Shown here piece by piece: positions 55,170 through 63,877 of a DNA stretch of 64,000 nt. Source of the DNA: Salipiger pentaromativorans (GTDB lineage: Bacteria > Pseudomonadota > Alphaproteobacteria > Rhodobacterales > Rhodobacteraceae); assembly GCF_024721115.1 (NCBI RefSeq), contig NZ_JAMDHK010000012.1, forward strand, positions 1 through 64,000, written 5' to 3'. Below the pieces are notes generated by a model that saw only the letters and a program-made list of their open reading frames with translations, was not told the origin of the DNA and did not search any database. How positions within the stretch are numbered: position 1 is the stretch's first letter; every line of letters begins with the position of its first letter. The translations under genes were made by a program, and so were the position numbers.

Positions 55170-56006
55170 TCAGGAGGTTCTGAGGAAGACAACCTCGATG
55201 CGGTTGTTGCGCGGATCCATCGGGTTGCGCTCGGTCGGTTCACGGTCGGCATGGGCGGTCACGCGGTCGACCCGCCGTTTCGGCAGACCGCTGGACAAGA
55301 GCAGCTCGCGGAAGCGGTCGGCATGGCGCGTCGACACCTCCCAGGCGGGATCGCGGGCCAGGACGATGGGATAGGCGCCGACATGGCCCTCGACCGCCAG
55401 CGGGTTGGTCACCATGCCCGACACCCTCACGATCACCCCGGCCAGGGCGCGCAGCAGCTCGGTCGGGTTGCCCTCCTCGTCGAAAAGCCGCGCATCCTCG
55501 GTCTCGAACAGCTCCACGACAAGCCCCTCATCGGTGACCCGGGTCACGATATGGCGCAGCAAGCCGTCATCGACCATGCTTTCGCCGCCGCGGCCCATGA
55601 GCAGATCCTCGACCTCTTTCAGCGTCTCCTCGCCCTCGGCGGGATCCTGTGCGGCGCCGGGCGTGACCGCCCCGCGCGCAGCACGTTCCGAGGTCGGGCG
55701 CAGGCTGGTCGCGCCATGGCCCACACGCGGCAGGGTGTTTTCCGAGAACACGCTGTCGCCGCCCAGGCTGCCATCGCCGCCGCCCGACACCCGGCTGATC
55801 GCCACCGTCGGGCTGAAATAGTCGGCCAGCCCCTTGCGCTGCTTCTCGGTTGTCGCGTTCAGCAGCCACATCAACATGAAAAAGGCCATCATCGCCGTCA
55901 CGAAGTCGGCGTAGGCGACCTTCCAGGCACCGCCATGGTGCCCGTCCCCGCCCGAGACCTTTTTCCTCTTGATGATGACCGGCGCGACATTGCTGTCGAC
56001 AGCCAT
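55170..56006 (-). CDS. motB: Flagellar stator protein MotB
   Basis: The 278-residue protein has a basic N-terminus, one membrane helix (about 30-50) with the proton-accepting Asp34 in VAYADFVTAMMAFFMLMWLL, a plug and linker, and a C-terminal OmpA-like peptidoglycan-binding domain (about 185-278; NPLAVEGHVGAYPI, NNRIEVVFLR). It differs from the usual order in not being next to motA. An in-frame GTG nine bases upstream is an alternative start; the ATG is preferred because AGAAGAGG is better spaced. Confidence 0.93.
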   Translation of the reverse strand: MAVDSNVAPVIIKRKKVSGGDGHHGGAWKVAYADFVTAMMAFFMLMWLLNATTEKQRKGLADYFSPTVAISRVSGGGDGSLGGDSVFSENTLPRVGHGATSLRPTSERAARGAVTPGAAQDPAEGEETLKEVEDLLMGRGGESMVDDGLLRHIVTRVTDEGLVVELFETEDARLFDEEGNPTELLRALAGVIVRVSGMVTNPLAVEGHVGAYPIVLARDPAWEVSTRHADRFRELLLSSGLPKRRVDRVTAHADREPTERNPMDPRNNRIEVVFLRTS

Positions 56007-56055
56007 TTCCACCACCTCTTCTTACACCCCGGAGGCGGTTTTAAAGGCACAGCCG

Positions 56056-56070
56056 TTACATCTGGCTTAA
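56056..56070 (-). promoter_or_regulatory. CtrA-like site upstream of motB
   Basis: TTAC-N7-TTAA differs at one position from the CtrA consensus TTAA-N7-TTAA. It lies 50-64 bases before the motB start, the same distance as the other minus-strand flagellar sites. A second TTAA lies at 56088. Confidence 0.5.
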
Positions 56071-56213
56071 CGATTCAAAATGTCAGCTTAACGTAGCGGC
56101 AAAGACGTGCCGATTATCCCACAGCGCCGCCTGCCGTGGCTCGGGTGAATAGACAGGGCCGCGAAATCCGAATAGCTGTTACCCGAAGACGTTTTCATCA
56201 CGAGGTCGGTTGC

Positions 56214-58361
56214 ATGACGGCGGGGGCAGTATATCGAGCAGGGCGGATCGGCATGGCCGCCGCGATCGCGGGCCTTGTCGCCCTGTCCGGCGCCGCTGCC
56301 GAGGAAGCGATCCCCAGCTTCAACCTTTACGGCCAGCCCGGCCTCATCGACATGCCCACCGCCGAGATGGCGCCCGACGCGACGCTGGGCCTGACCTATG
56401 GGCGGGTTCACGACAGCAACCGCGGCACGCTGATCTTCCAGATCACCCCCCGGCTGATCGGCGCCTTCCGCTATACCGGCATCCAGAACTTCAACCACCC
56501 GTCCAGCGTCGACGGCGTCTATTACGACCGCAGCTTCGATCTCCGTTACCTGCTGTTCACCGAAGGCAAGATCCGCCCGGCGGTGGCGGTGGGTCTTCAG
56601 GATTTCATCGGCACCGGCATCTACAGCGGCGAATATGTCGTCGCGACCAAGACGCTGACCCCCGGGCTCAAGGTTTCGGCCGGTCTCGGCTGGGGCCGTC
56701 TGGGCAGCTACAACCCGATCGCCACGATCAGCACCCGGTCGAATGACATTCTGGGCACCGGCGGCGTGCCCACCTACGACCGCTGGTTCCGCGGCGATGT
56801 CGCGCCCTTCGCCGGGATCAGCTATGCGCCAAACGACCGGCTGAGCTTCAAGCTGGAATATTCCTCCGACCAGTATGACGAAGAAACTCGCTCGGGCGGG
56901 TTCGAGCACAGCTCACCGATCAACCTGGGCATGGATTACCGGCTGAAGAACGGCGCGCAGTTCTCGCTCTATTACGCCTATGGCAACACGCTGGGCGCTC
57001 AGGTCACCTTCCCGATCAACCCCAAGACCGCGGGCTCGCCCGGCGGCAACGAAACCGGCGGTCTGCCGGTCAAGCGGCGGGCGCCCGGAGATGCGCGCGA
57101 CCTGGGCTGGACGATGGCGCTGGACAGCGCCGAAGCGAGCACGCAACAGCGCCTGATCAGCAGCCTGGAGCGCGAAAAGCTCGAGGTCGAAGGCTTTGAC
57201 CTGCAACCGCAGCGCGCCACGCTGCGGCTGCGCAACCCCACCTACGGCGCCTCGGCGCAGGCCATCGGACGCGCGGCACGGGTGATGACCCGGGTGCTGC
57301 CCGCCTCGGTCGAGGAATTCGTCATCGTGCCCTCCGAGAACGGGATGCCGATGTCGGCGATCACCCTGCGCCGCTCGGATCTGGAAAATCTCGAGAACGA
57401 CGCGGCGGTCGAGATGCTGGCCCGCACCAGCATCGTCGATGCCTTCGGACGGGCGCCGAAATCCGATCTCACCGAATATCCGAAATTCACCTGGTCGCTC
57501 ACGCCCTATTATTCCTACTCGACCTTCGACCCCCAGAACCCGCTGCGCATCGACCTTGGCGCACGGCTGAGCGGCTCGGTCCAGATCACCCCGAACATCG
57601 TGCTGTCGGGCTCGGTCAAGAAGAAGCTGGTCGGCAACCTCGACCAGATCACCCGCGTGGATGAATCCAAGCTGCCGCGCGTGCGCACGAACTACGGCTA
57701 CTACGCCCGCGAAGGCGACCCCGCGATCGACACGCTGACGCTCGATTTCTACGGCCGGCCGGGCCGGAACCTCTACAGCCGGCTGTCGATGGGCTATCTC
57801 GAAGAGATGTATGCCGGCGTCTCGGCAGAGCTGCTGTGGAAACCGGTGGACAGCCGCTTTGCGCTGGGGGCCGAGCTGAACTATGTCCGCCGCCGCGATT
57901 ACGACCTGATGTTCGGGCTGCTGGACAATGTGACCACCGATCCCGTCTCGGGGATCAAACGCGAGATCCCGGACGTGAACGGGCATGTCTCGGCCTATTA
58001 CGCCTTTGGCAACGGGTTCCACGGGCAGCTCGATGTCGGCCGCTATCTCGCCGGCGATTACGGTGCGACCTTCACCGTGCATCGCGAGTTCGCCAATGGC
58101 TGGCGGATCGGCGCCTTTGCGACCTTCACCGACGTTTCGGAAGAGGATTTCGGCGAAGGCTCCTTCGACAAGGGCATCCTGATCACCATCCCGCTGTCGG
58201 TCGGCATCGGCACGCCCTCGCGCCAGTCCAACACCACGGTGATCCGGTCGGTGCAGCGGGACGGCGGCGCCCGGCTGAACGTGTCGAGCCGTCTCTACGA
58301 GCAGGTACGGACCTGGCACGAGCCGAATGTGGCCAACTCCTGGGGAAGGTTCTGGCGATGA
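56214..58361 (+). CDS. yjbH: YjbH-type outer-membrane exopolysaccharide protein
   Basis: The 715-residue product has a signal peptide (about 12-30, ending GAAAEE) and the YjbH domain: NLYGQPGLIDMPTAEMAPDATLGLTYG, YTGIQNF, YYDRSFDLRYLLF and GVSYAP-like segments. Many alternating strands with aromatic residues suggest a beta-barrel in the outer membrane. YjbH/GfcD proteins take part in exopolysaccharide or group 4 capsule export. The Met at 56214 follows GAGG. Its last four bases overlap the yjbF start. Confidence 0.88.
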   Translation: MTAGAVYRAGRIGMAAAIAGLVALSGAAAEEAIPSFNLYGQPGLIDMPTAEMAPDATLGLTYGRVHDSNRGTLIFQITPRLIGAFRYTGIQNFNHPSSVDGVYYDRSFDLRYLLFTEGKIRPAVAVGLQDFIGTGIYSGEYVVATKTLTPGLKVSAGLGWGRLGSYNPIATISTRSNDILGTGGVPTYDRWFRGDVAPFAGISYAPNDRLSFKLEYSSDQYDEETRSGGFEHSSPINLGMDYRLKNGAQFSLYYAYGNTLGAQVTFPINPKTAGSPGGNETGGLPVKRRAPGDARDLGWTMALDSAEASTQQRLISSLEREKLEVEGFDLQPQRATLRLRNPTYGASAQAIGRAARVMTRVLPASVEEFVIVPSENGMPMSAITLRRSDLENLENDAAVEMLARTSIVDAFGRAPKSDLTEYPKFTWSLTPYYSYSTFDPQNPLRIDLGARLSGSVQITPNIVLSGSVKKKLVGNLDQITRVDESKLPRVRTNYGYYAREGDPAIDTLTLDFYGRPGRNLYSRLSMGYLEEMYAGVSAELLWKPVDSRFALGAELNYVRRRDYDLMFGLLDNVTTDPVSGIKREIPDVNGHVSAYYAFGNGFHGQLDVGRYLAGDYGATFTVHREFANGWRIGAFATFTDVSEEDFGEGSFDKGILITIPLSVGIGTPSRQSNTTVIRSVQRDGGARLNVSSRLYEQVRTWHEPNVANSWGRFWR

Positions 58362-59026
58362 AGACCCGCGCATTTCTGGGCCTCACGGCCGCGCTCGGCC
58401 TCGCGGCGCTGGCCGGTTGCAGCAACGACCCATATTTCGTGAACCCGATCACGACCGTCTATGATGCTGTTTTCAAAGGAAAACAGAAACCAACGGCACT
58501 TACGCAGCAGCAGATTCTCCAGACCCTCGCGGCGACCGATCTGCCGGTGGCGTTTTTCGACGTGGCCGACCGGGACTCGCAGACCCTGCTGATCCAGATC
58601 GAAACCAACGGCCCTTATCGGACCTTTGCCACCGCGACCCGTCAGGCCGTGGTCATGCGCGACGGCATGATCACAGGCACACGCGGGCTCGGCGGCGATC
58701 TGATGTCGGTCGACGAGGGTCCGCTGCTCGATCTGGTGCGCGCGCGGGGCACCGGCGATGTGGTCTATATCCAGCGCTTCCTCACCCCCGAGGACATCAC
58801 CGAGGTGCTGACCTATCGCTGCGGAGTCGAGCCGGACAAACGTGTCGATGTCGCGATGGGCCTGGTGAACACCCCCGCACAAGAAATGGTCGCGGCCTGC
58901 GAAAGCCCCGACGGTCCGCCCTTCGTGGATTATTATGTGGTGGATCCCTCCGGCCAAATCGTCGCCTCGCGGCAGTGGCTGGGCCGGCACATCGGCTATG
59001 GTGCGATGCATATGCTGCAACGCTGA
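58358..59026 (+). CDS. yjbF: YjbF/GfcB-type lipoprotein
   Basis: The 222-residue product is a lipoprotein: signal MKTRAFLGLTAALGLAALAGC with Cys21 as lipid-acceptor. The rest matches the YjbF/GfcB family (LPVAFFDVADRDSQTLLIQ, NGPYRTFATATRQAVVMRDGMITGTRGLGGDLMSVD). It works with YjbH at the outer membrane. The genes overlap (ATGA). YjbE and YjbG are not present. Confidence 0.88.
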   Translation: MKTRAFLGLTAALGLAALAGCSNDPYFVNPITTVYDAVFKGKQKPTALTQQQILQTLAATDLPVAFFDVADRDSQTLLIQIETNGPYRTFATATRQAVVMRDGMITGTRGLGGDLMSVDEGPLLDLVRARGTGDVVYIQRFLTPEDITEVLTYRCGVEPDKRVDVAMGLVNTPAQEMVAACESPDGPPFVDYYVVDPSGQIVASRQWLGRHIGYGAMHMLQR

Positions 59027-59068
59027 CGGGTCGCCCCCGGCGGCGCGACGCCCGGGGCAATGATCAGA

Positions 59069-59680
59069 TCAGTGCAACGAGATCCGCCGCAGCACTGTCG
59101 CCGCCATCAGCTTGAGATCGTAGCACAGGCTCCGCTTTTTCGCGTAGATGAGATCGAGCTGCGCCTTGCGGGGCACGCAGCGGCGGCAATAGACCGCTTC
59201 GGTCTCTTCCTTGCTCTCGCATTCGGCCAGCAGCCGCTCTTCGGTGCGGTGAAAGGCCAGCGTCGCCAGGCCGGTCACGCCGGGCAGCGATTGCAGCACA
59301 TCGGCATAAAGCTCGGGGAACATCTCGGTATAGCGGCGCAGCGGCGGGCGCGGCCCGACAAAGCTGATATCGCCCCGCAGGATGTTCCAGAGCTGCGGCA
59401 GCTCGTCGAGCCGGTAGCGGCGCAGCAGGGCACCGGTGCGGGTGATGCGGCCGGCCTTGTCGCCGCCCGACACGCCACAATCGTCCTTGTCCGGATGCAT
59501 GGTCCGGAACTTCCAGAGCTGAAATCCCCGGTCGGGGGTCTTCATCCGTTCGGAAAGATACAGAACGGGCCGGCCGTCGCGGATCAGGATCATCGCCGCG
59601 ATGACCCCGATGAGCGGCGACAGCAGCACGATCAGGGTCAGCGACAGGGCGATGTCCAGCAGACGCTTAGCCGGAGTCAT
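59069..59680 (-). CDS. Undecaprenyl-phosphate sugar transferase
   Basis: The 203-residue protein belongs to the bacterial sugar transferase (WcaJ/WbaP C-terminal) family, which adds the first sugar-phosphate to undecaprenyl phosphate. It starts with MTPAKRLLDIALSLTLIVLLSPLI (re-entrant membrane helix) and has GFQLWKFRTM, RRYRLDELPQLWNILRGDISFVGPRP and PGVTGLATL. It begins polysaccharide assembly and converges with yjbF. A Cys-rich VYCRRCVP near residue 165 is unusual. Confidence 0.93.
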   Translation of the reverse strand: MTPAKRLLDIALSLTLIVLLSPLIGVIAAMILIRDGRPVLYLSERMKTPDRGFQLWKFRTMHPDKDDCGVSGGDKAGRITRTGALLRRYRLDELPQLWNILRGDISFVGPRPPLRRYTEMFPELYADVLQSLPGVTGLATLAFHRTEERLLAECESKEETEAVYCRRCVPRKAQLDLIYAKKRSLCYDLKLMAATVLRRISLH

Positions 59681-59891
59681 GCGCCGCGCATCCCGCTTCC
59701 GGACGCCTCAAACCCCGGCATCACCGTCCGAAAAACGGCTATTTCCCGCTCATCGGCTGGCTGTTGATGTGTAACCGTCACGTTGAACCGTCCATTTGAA
59801 TTTTCCGGCGACAAGAGGCTGTCTATCACCAGCGACAACCGCTAAGAAAGCCCAAGATAGACTGGATGATTGTCCCGGGGGGGAAACTGCA

Positions 59892-61010
59892 TTGGTCAGA
59901 CTGCGCAATACTCTTGTCGCTTTTGCAACGCTTGTGGTGATGGCCGGCTGCGCACTGCCGCGCGGCGCCGCGCTGCAATCGGAAGTGCTCAAGGAATCCT
60001 CCAACGACGTCCCGACCTTTCAGGTCGTCGCGGTCACCCGCGCCAACATGCCGTCGATCGCCTCCTGGCCGCGCACAGGCTGGGACAACGAATTCGGCTG
60101 GCCCGGCACCTCGAACGGCGCGAATTCAAACGTGATCCAGACCGGTGACCGGGTCGACATCACCATCTGGGACAGCCAGGAAAACTCGCTGCTGACCAAT
60201 GCCTCCGAGAAATCGACCTCGCTGACCGAGGTCGAGGTCGGCCCCAATGGCGCGGTGTTCGTGCCTTACGTCGACGAGGTCTATATCCGCGGCCTGACAC
60301 CCGCTGCGGCCCGCGCGCGCGTGCAGGACAAGCTGGTCCAGATCGCCCCCTCGGCGCAGGTGCAGCTCAGCCTCAAGCAAGGGCGTGGAAACTCAGTCGA
60401 GCTGGTGGGCGGCGTGTCGCGGCCCGGCGCCTATCCGATGCCCTCGCGCAACTACAAGGTTCTGGGGCTGATCGCCGATGGCGGCGGCATCGTTCCCACG
60501 CTGCGCAACCCGCAGGTGCGGCTGATTCGCGGCGGGACGACCTATGAAACCTCGGCCAGCACCTTGCTGGAAAGCGGCGCACGGAATGCGCTGCTACGCC
60601 CCGGCGACACCGTGATCGTCGAGCAGGACGACCATAGCTTCACCGCGCTGGGCGCCTCCGGCACCGAAGATCTGATCTATTTCCCCAAGGACGACCTGAC
60701 CGCGCTGGAAGCGGTGTCGCTGATGGGCGGGCTCACCGACCAGCGCGCCGATCCCAAAGGTGTTCTGGTGCTGCGCGAATACCGCGTGAAGCATCTCCGC
60801 TCGGACGGCAGCGCACCGCGCATGCAGCAGGTGGTCTTCACCTTCGATCTGACCTCGGCAGATGGGCTTTTTGCCGCGCGGAAATTCCTGATCAATCCGA
60901 ACGACACCATTCTGGCCACGGAATCCCCGATCACCAAGACCCAGACGGTCTTCAATCTGGTGGGCAGCGTCTTCGGTCTGACGCGGCAGGCCACGACCCT
61001 GGCGAACTGA
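59892..61010 (+). CDS. Wza-type polysaccharide export lipoprotein
   Basis: The 372-residue product has a lipobox (VVMAGC; Cys at 19), the Poly_export domain (VIQTGDRVDITIWDSQEN; VEVGPNGAVFVPYVDEVYIRGLTP) and two SLBB domains (VELVGGVSRPGAYPMPSRNYKVL; ITLRPGDTVIVEQDDH-like LRPGDTVIVEQDD). It forms the outer-membrane channel for capsule or exopolysaccharide. No ATG suits the signal; a TTG at 59892 with GGGGGGGA seven bases before gives LVRLRNTLVAFATLVV. The Wzc/Wzb kinase pair is not in the window. Confidence 0.9.
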   Translation: MVRLRNTLVAFATLVVMAGCALPRGAALQSEVLKESSNDVPTFQVVAVTRANMPSIASWPRTGWDNEFGWPGTSNGANSNVIQTGDRVDITIWDSQENSLLTNASEKSTSLTEVEVGPNGAVFVPYVDEVYIRGLTPAAARARVQDKLVQIAPSAQVQLSLKQGRGNSVELVGGVSRPGAYPMPSRNYKVLGLIADGGGIVPTLRNPQVRLIRGGTTYETSASTLLESGARNALLRPGDTVIVEQDDHSFTALGASGTEDLIYFPKDDLTALEAVSLMGGLTDQRADPKGVLVLREYRVKHLRSDGSAPRMQQVVFTFDLTSADGLFAARKFLINPNDTILATESPITKTQTVFNLVGSVFGLTRQATTLAN

Positions 61011-61047
61011 TCCGCCGTCACCCGGCGGATCTGACAGCAGACAGCAG

Positions 61048-61083
61048 AAAGGGCGCATCCCCCGATGCGCCCTTTCGCTTTTT
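61048..61083 (+). terminator. Rho-independent terminator
   Basis: AAAGGGCGCATC and its perfect complement with loop CCCC are followed by CGC and TTTTT. It ends the Wza-type gene; the stem may also stop the cytochrome gene coming from the other side. A smaller hairpin lies at 61009-61031 (GATCCGCCG arms). Confidence 0.9.
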
Positions 61084-61118
61084 CGCAGCGGCGGCAATCT
61101 GCCGCCCGCGACCCCGGC

Positions 61119-61541
61119 TTATTCGGCCGGCGGCGCGACCGAAACGAGATAGGCATAAACGTCGGCCATGCCATCCTTGAGCTTGAAGGTCATGCCCGAA
61201 CGCGCGCCGGAATCGTCGAGATAGGATTTCAGGAACCCGGTCGGATCCTGGACGTATTCCTCGAAGGTGGCCTCGTCCCAGATCAGACCCTTGTCCTTGG
61301 CATCCTCGATCGACTTCTTGTAGCGGAAACCCTCTTCCGAGCCCGCATGACGGCCGATCACACCGTAGAGGTTCGGGCCGGTCTTGCCGCCCTTGACGAT
61401 GGCTTCGCCGGCATCGTCCACGATCATGTGGCAGGACCGGCAGCTCTTCTTGAAGATCTTCTCCCCTTCGCCGGCGTCCTGAGCATAGGCCGACTGCGCA
61501 AGAGTCACTGCGGCGATCGCCATGGCTATCTTGAATTTCAT
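61119..61541 (-). CDS. cycA: Cytochrome c2
   Basis: The 140-residue periplasmic electron carrier has a signal peptide (1-20, ending AYA), the heme-binding Cys34-Arg-Ser-Cys37-His38, and an axial methionine at Met117 in SGMTFKLKDG. The pattern GPNLYGVIGRHAGSEEGFRY and YVQDPTGFLKSYL closely follows cytochrome c2 of Rhodobacter. It carries electrons from the bc1 complex to the terminal oxidase (or to a photosynthetic reaction centre in phototrophs; no such genes are seen here). Confidence 0.93.
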   Translation of the reverse strand: MKFKIAMAIAAVTLAQSAYAQDAGEGEKIFKKSCRSCHMIVDDAGEAIVKGGKTGPNLYGVIGRHAGSEEGFRYKKSIEDAKDKGLIWDEATFEEYVQDPTGFLKSYLDDSGARSGMTFKLKDGMADVYAYLVSVAPPAE

Positions 61542-61678
61542 CTATTGTCTCCCGTGACACGTCTCCGTTCTGAAAACTAGCGCAACGACGCGCGTGTCAA
61601 CAATAGTCAGGGCCCTCACATGCGACCATATGACGAGGGTTTCTTGACCTTGGCGCGGCTTGAAGAGAAACAGGCGCC

Positions 61679-62200
61679 ATGAACAGCACCATTCCCGCCT
61701 GGGTGAACGGAACCCTTGCCCCGGTCGACAAGATCGACGCCCATCTGCGCGGCCTGCGCCACAAGGCCGTGTCGGTCTTTGTGCTGCGTGGAGACAGTGT
61801 GCTGATCCAGCGCCGGGCACTGGGCAAGTACCACACACCGGGGCTTTGGGCGAATACCTGCTGCACCCATCCGCACTGGGAGGAAACACCGGAACACTGT
61901 GCCCAGCGGCGGCTCGAGGAAGAGCTGGGCATCCGTGGCCTCGCGCTGCAACCGCGCGGACAGGTGGAATACCGCGCCGAGGTGGGTGGCGGAATGACCG
62001 AACACGAGCTGGTCGACATCTTCGTCGCCGAGGCTTCGGAAAGCCTGAAGATCGAGCCGAACCCTGCGGAAGTCATGGATGTGGCCTGGATCTCTCTGGA
62101 CGATCTGGCGGCGCAGACGGCGCGCGATCCGGAACGCTTCACCCCCTGGCTGCGCATCTATCTGAGCGACCACGCGCCACAGATCCTGGCCGGGCGCTAG
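61679..62200 (+). CDS. idi: Isopentenyl-diphosphate delta-isomerase, type I
   Basis: The 173-residue Nudix-fold enzyme interconverts isopentenyl and dimethylallyl diphosphate. Catalytic Cys is in LWANTCCTHPHW (near residue 60) and the metal-binding Glu residues are in CAQRRLEEELGI and VGGGMTEHELVDIF. It serves isoprenoid synthesis, including the ubiquinone tail. It is divergent from the cytochrome gene. No methylerythritol or carotenoid gene is adjacent. Confidence 0.95.
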   Translation: MNSTIPAWVNGTLAPVDKIDAHLRGLRHKAVSVFVLRGDSVLIQRRALGKYHTPGLWANTCCTHPHWEETPEHCAQRRLEEELGIRGLALQPRGQVEYRAEVGGGMTEHELVDIFVAEASESLKIEPNPAEVMDVAWISLDDLAAQTARDPERFTPWLRIYLSDHAPQILAGR

Positions 62201-62237
62201 GCGTTTCCGAGTTTCGGGAAAGCGGGTGCCTGCCGGT

Positions 62238-62837
62238 TCAGCGCCGGCGCCGGAGATAGACGTAATACGCGCCCGAGCCGCCATGCTTGCCATGCGCCTC
62301 GCTCACTTGCAGCACCGCTTGCGCCACAGGCGGCATGCGCAGCCACTGCGGGACCTGCGTCTTGAGCACACCGCGCCGCCGGGGCATCGGATCGTGCGGA
62401 TCTTCGCGTAGGCCCTTGCCGGTGATCACCAGCACCAGCCGCAGCCCGCGCATCTGTGAGGTCAGGATGAAACGCACCAGCTCCGGATGCGCCTGATCCA
62501 GCGTCATCCCGTGCAGATCGAGCCGCGCCTCGGGGGCGAGCTTGCCGCGTTTCATCCGGGTGAAAGCCTTGGCATCCATCGACACCGGCTCGCGCGCCAG
62601 ACGATCCGAGGTCGTGCCAAGGAAATCGTGGCTTTCCGGGGCCGGGCGCGCGCCGGCACCAAGCGAGAAGGGCGACAGCGGCTGCGGCTTGGGGGGCTGC
62701 GCCGCCCGTATCACCGGCTCCGGCGGCGTCTTGGCTTGCGGGGCGGCGGTCTTGTGTCCGCCCGGCAGGCGCTTGGCGGTCTTCGCCACCTGCTGCCAGA
62801 GTTCCAGCTCGTCCGGCCGCAAGCGGCGTTTGCTCAT
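62238..62837 (-). CDS. Smr-domain protein
   Basis: The 199-residue protein has a basic, Pro-rich N-terminal half and a C-terminal Smr domain (about 105-196): LDLHGMTLDQAHPELVRFI, LVLVITGKGLR and GGSGAYYVYLRRRR. The LDLH and TGKG motifs match the putative DNA/RNA nuclease site. Smr proteins act in DNA repair or ribosome rescue; the role of this branch is not settled. It overlaps mltA by four bases (ATGA). Confidence 0.88.
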   Translation of the reverse strand: MSKRRLRPDELELWQQVAKTAKRLPGGHKTAAPQAKTPPEPVIRAAQPPKPQPLSPFSLGAGARPAPESHDFLGTTSDRLAREPVSMDAKAFTRMKRGKLAPEARLDLHGMTLDQAHPELVRFILTSQMRGLRLVLVITGKGLREDPHDPMPRRRGVLKTQVPQWLRMPPVAQAVLQVSEAHGKHGGSGAYYVYLRRRR

Positions 62838-63877
62838 AAGACCGATTCCGGCAACAGCGCATAGGCGCGCTGGATCGGCAGGAAGACCACAAGCCGCCCG
62901 GGGTCTTTCAACCGCCCGGCCTGCCGCCCCGCCTGATCTCCGGATCCGAAAAAGATGTCGGCCCGCTGCGCGCCCTTGATGGCCGAACCGGTATCCTGCG
63001 CGATCATCAGCCGGTGCAACGGCGTCTTGCCCGCCTTCTCGATCCAGACCGGCGCCCCGAGCGGCGTATAGGCCGGATCCACGGCGATCGACCGCAACGT
63101 GGTGATCGACCGGTTCATCGCACCCAGCGGGCCTTTTTCCGCCGGAACCTCGTTCACCTCGCGGAAGAACACGTAAGAGGGGTTGTGATACAACAGCTCC
63201 TGCCCGTCGAAGGGGTTGCTTCGCACCCAGCTCTTGATCCGCTGCGCCGAGACCTGATGCGCGTCGAAAGTGCCGCGCCGCACCAGCTCTTGCCCGATGG
63301 AGCGGTAGGGCTGCCCGTTGGCGCCGCCATAGCCCACGCGAAGATGGCGCCCATCTGGCAGGCGGATACGTCCAGATCCTTGAATTTGCAGAAAAAACAG
63401 CTCAACCGGATCATCGACCCAGGCGATTTCGAGCCCACGCCCCTCCATCACGCCCGACGTCAGGATTTCGCGCCGCGTGAACCAGGGCCGCGTATCGCGC
63501 GCCTCCGAGGGCATCCGGTAGATCGGATAGCGGTAACGCGGGCTGGGCGACAGCGACCCGTCGAGCTCGGGCTCGAAATAGCCGGTGAAAAGCCCTTCCT
63601 TGCCGTCGCCGATCTGCACCGGACGAAAGAACAGTTCAAAAAAGCCGCGCGCGTCGGTGGTTTCACGGGCAACGGCGCAAAGGCTAACCCAATCGGGCTC
63701 GCGCATGTCGCCGCAGGTTTCCAGAAACACCGACAGGGCGGCGGCGTGATCGTCTTCCGCCCATCCATCCAGATCGGCGAAATCGAGGATCTCGTAAGTG
63801 GTTTCGGTTTCCGCCGCGCTCATGGTGCCTGCCATTGCCATGCCTGCCACAAGCGCGACACGGATCGCCTTCCGCAT
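62834..63877 (-). CDS. mltA: Membrane-bound lytic murein transglycosylase A
   Basis: The 347-residue product has a signal peptide (1-21, ending MSAA) with no lipobox cysteine, so it is probably soluble in the periplasm, as in many alphaproteobacteria. The MltA domain shows GLFTGYFEPELDG, FFLQIQGSGRIRLPDGR, NPSYVFFRE and the 3D domain with the catalytic Asp in MIAQDTGSAIKGAQRADIFFG. It cleaves peptidoglycan during growth. It lies in a Tim44-mltA-smr operon, and its start overlaps the preceding stop codon by one base. Confidence 0.94.
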   Translation of the reverse strand: MRKAIRVALVAGMAMAGTMSAAETETTYEILDFADLDGWAEDDHAAALSVFLETCGDMREPDWVSLCAVARETTDARGFFELFFRPVQIGDGKEGLFTGYFEPELDGSLSPSPRYRYPIYRMPSEARDTRPWFTRREILTSGVMEGRGLEIAWVDDPVELFFLQIQGSGRIRLPDGRHLRVGYGGANGQPYRSIGQELVRRGTFDAHQVSAQRIKSWVRSNPFDGQELLYHNPSYVFFREVNEVPAEKGPLGAMNRSITTLRSIAVDPAYTPLGAPVWIEKAGKTPLHRLMIAQDTGSAIKGAQRADIFFGSGDQAGRQAGRLKDPGRLVVFLPIQRAYALLPESVL

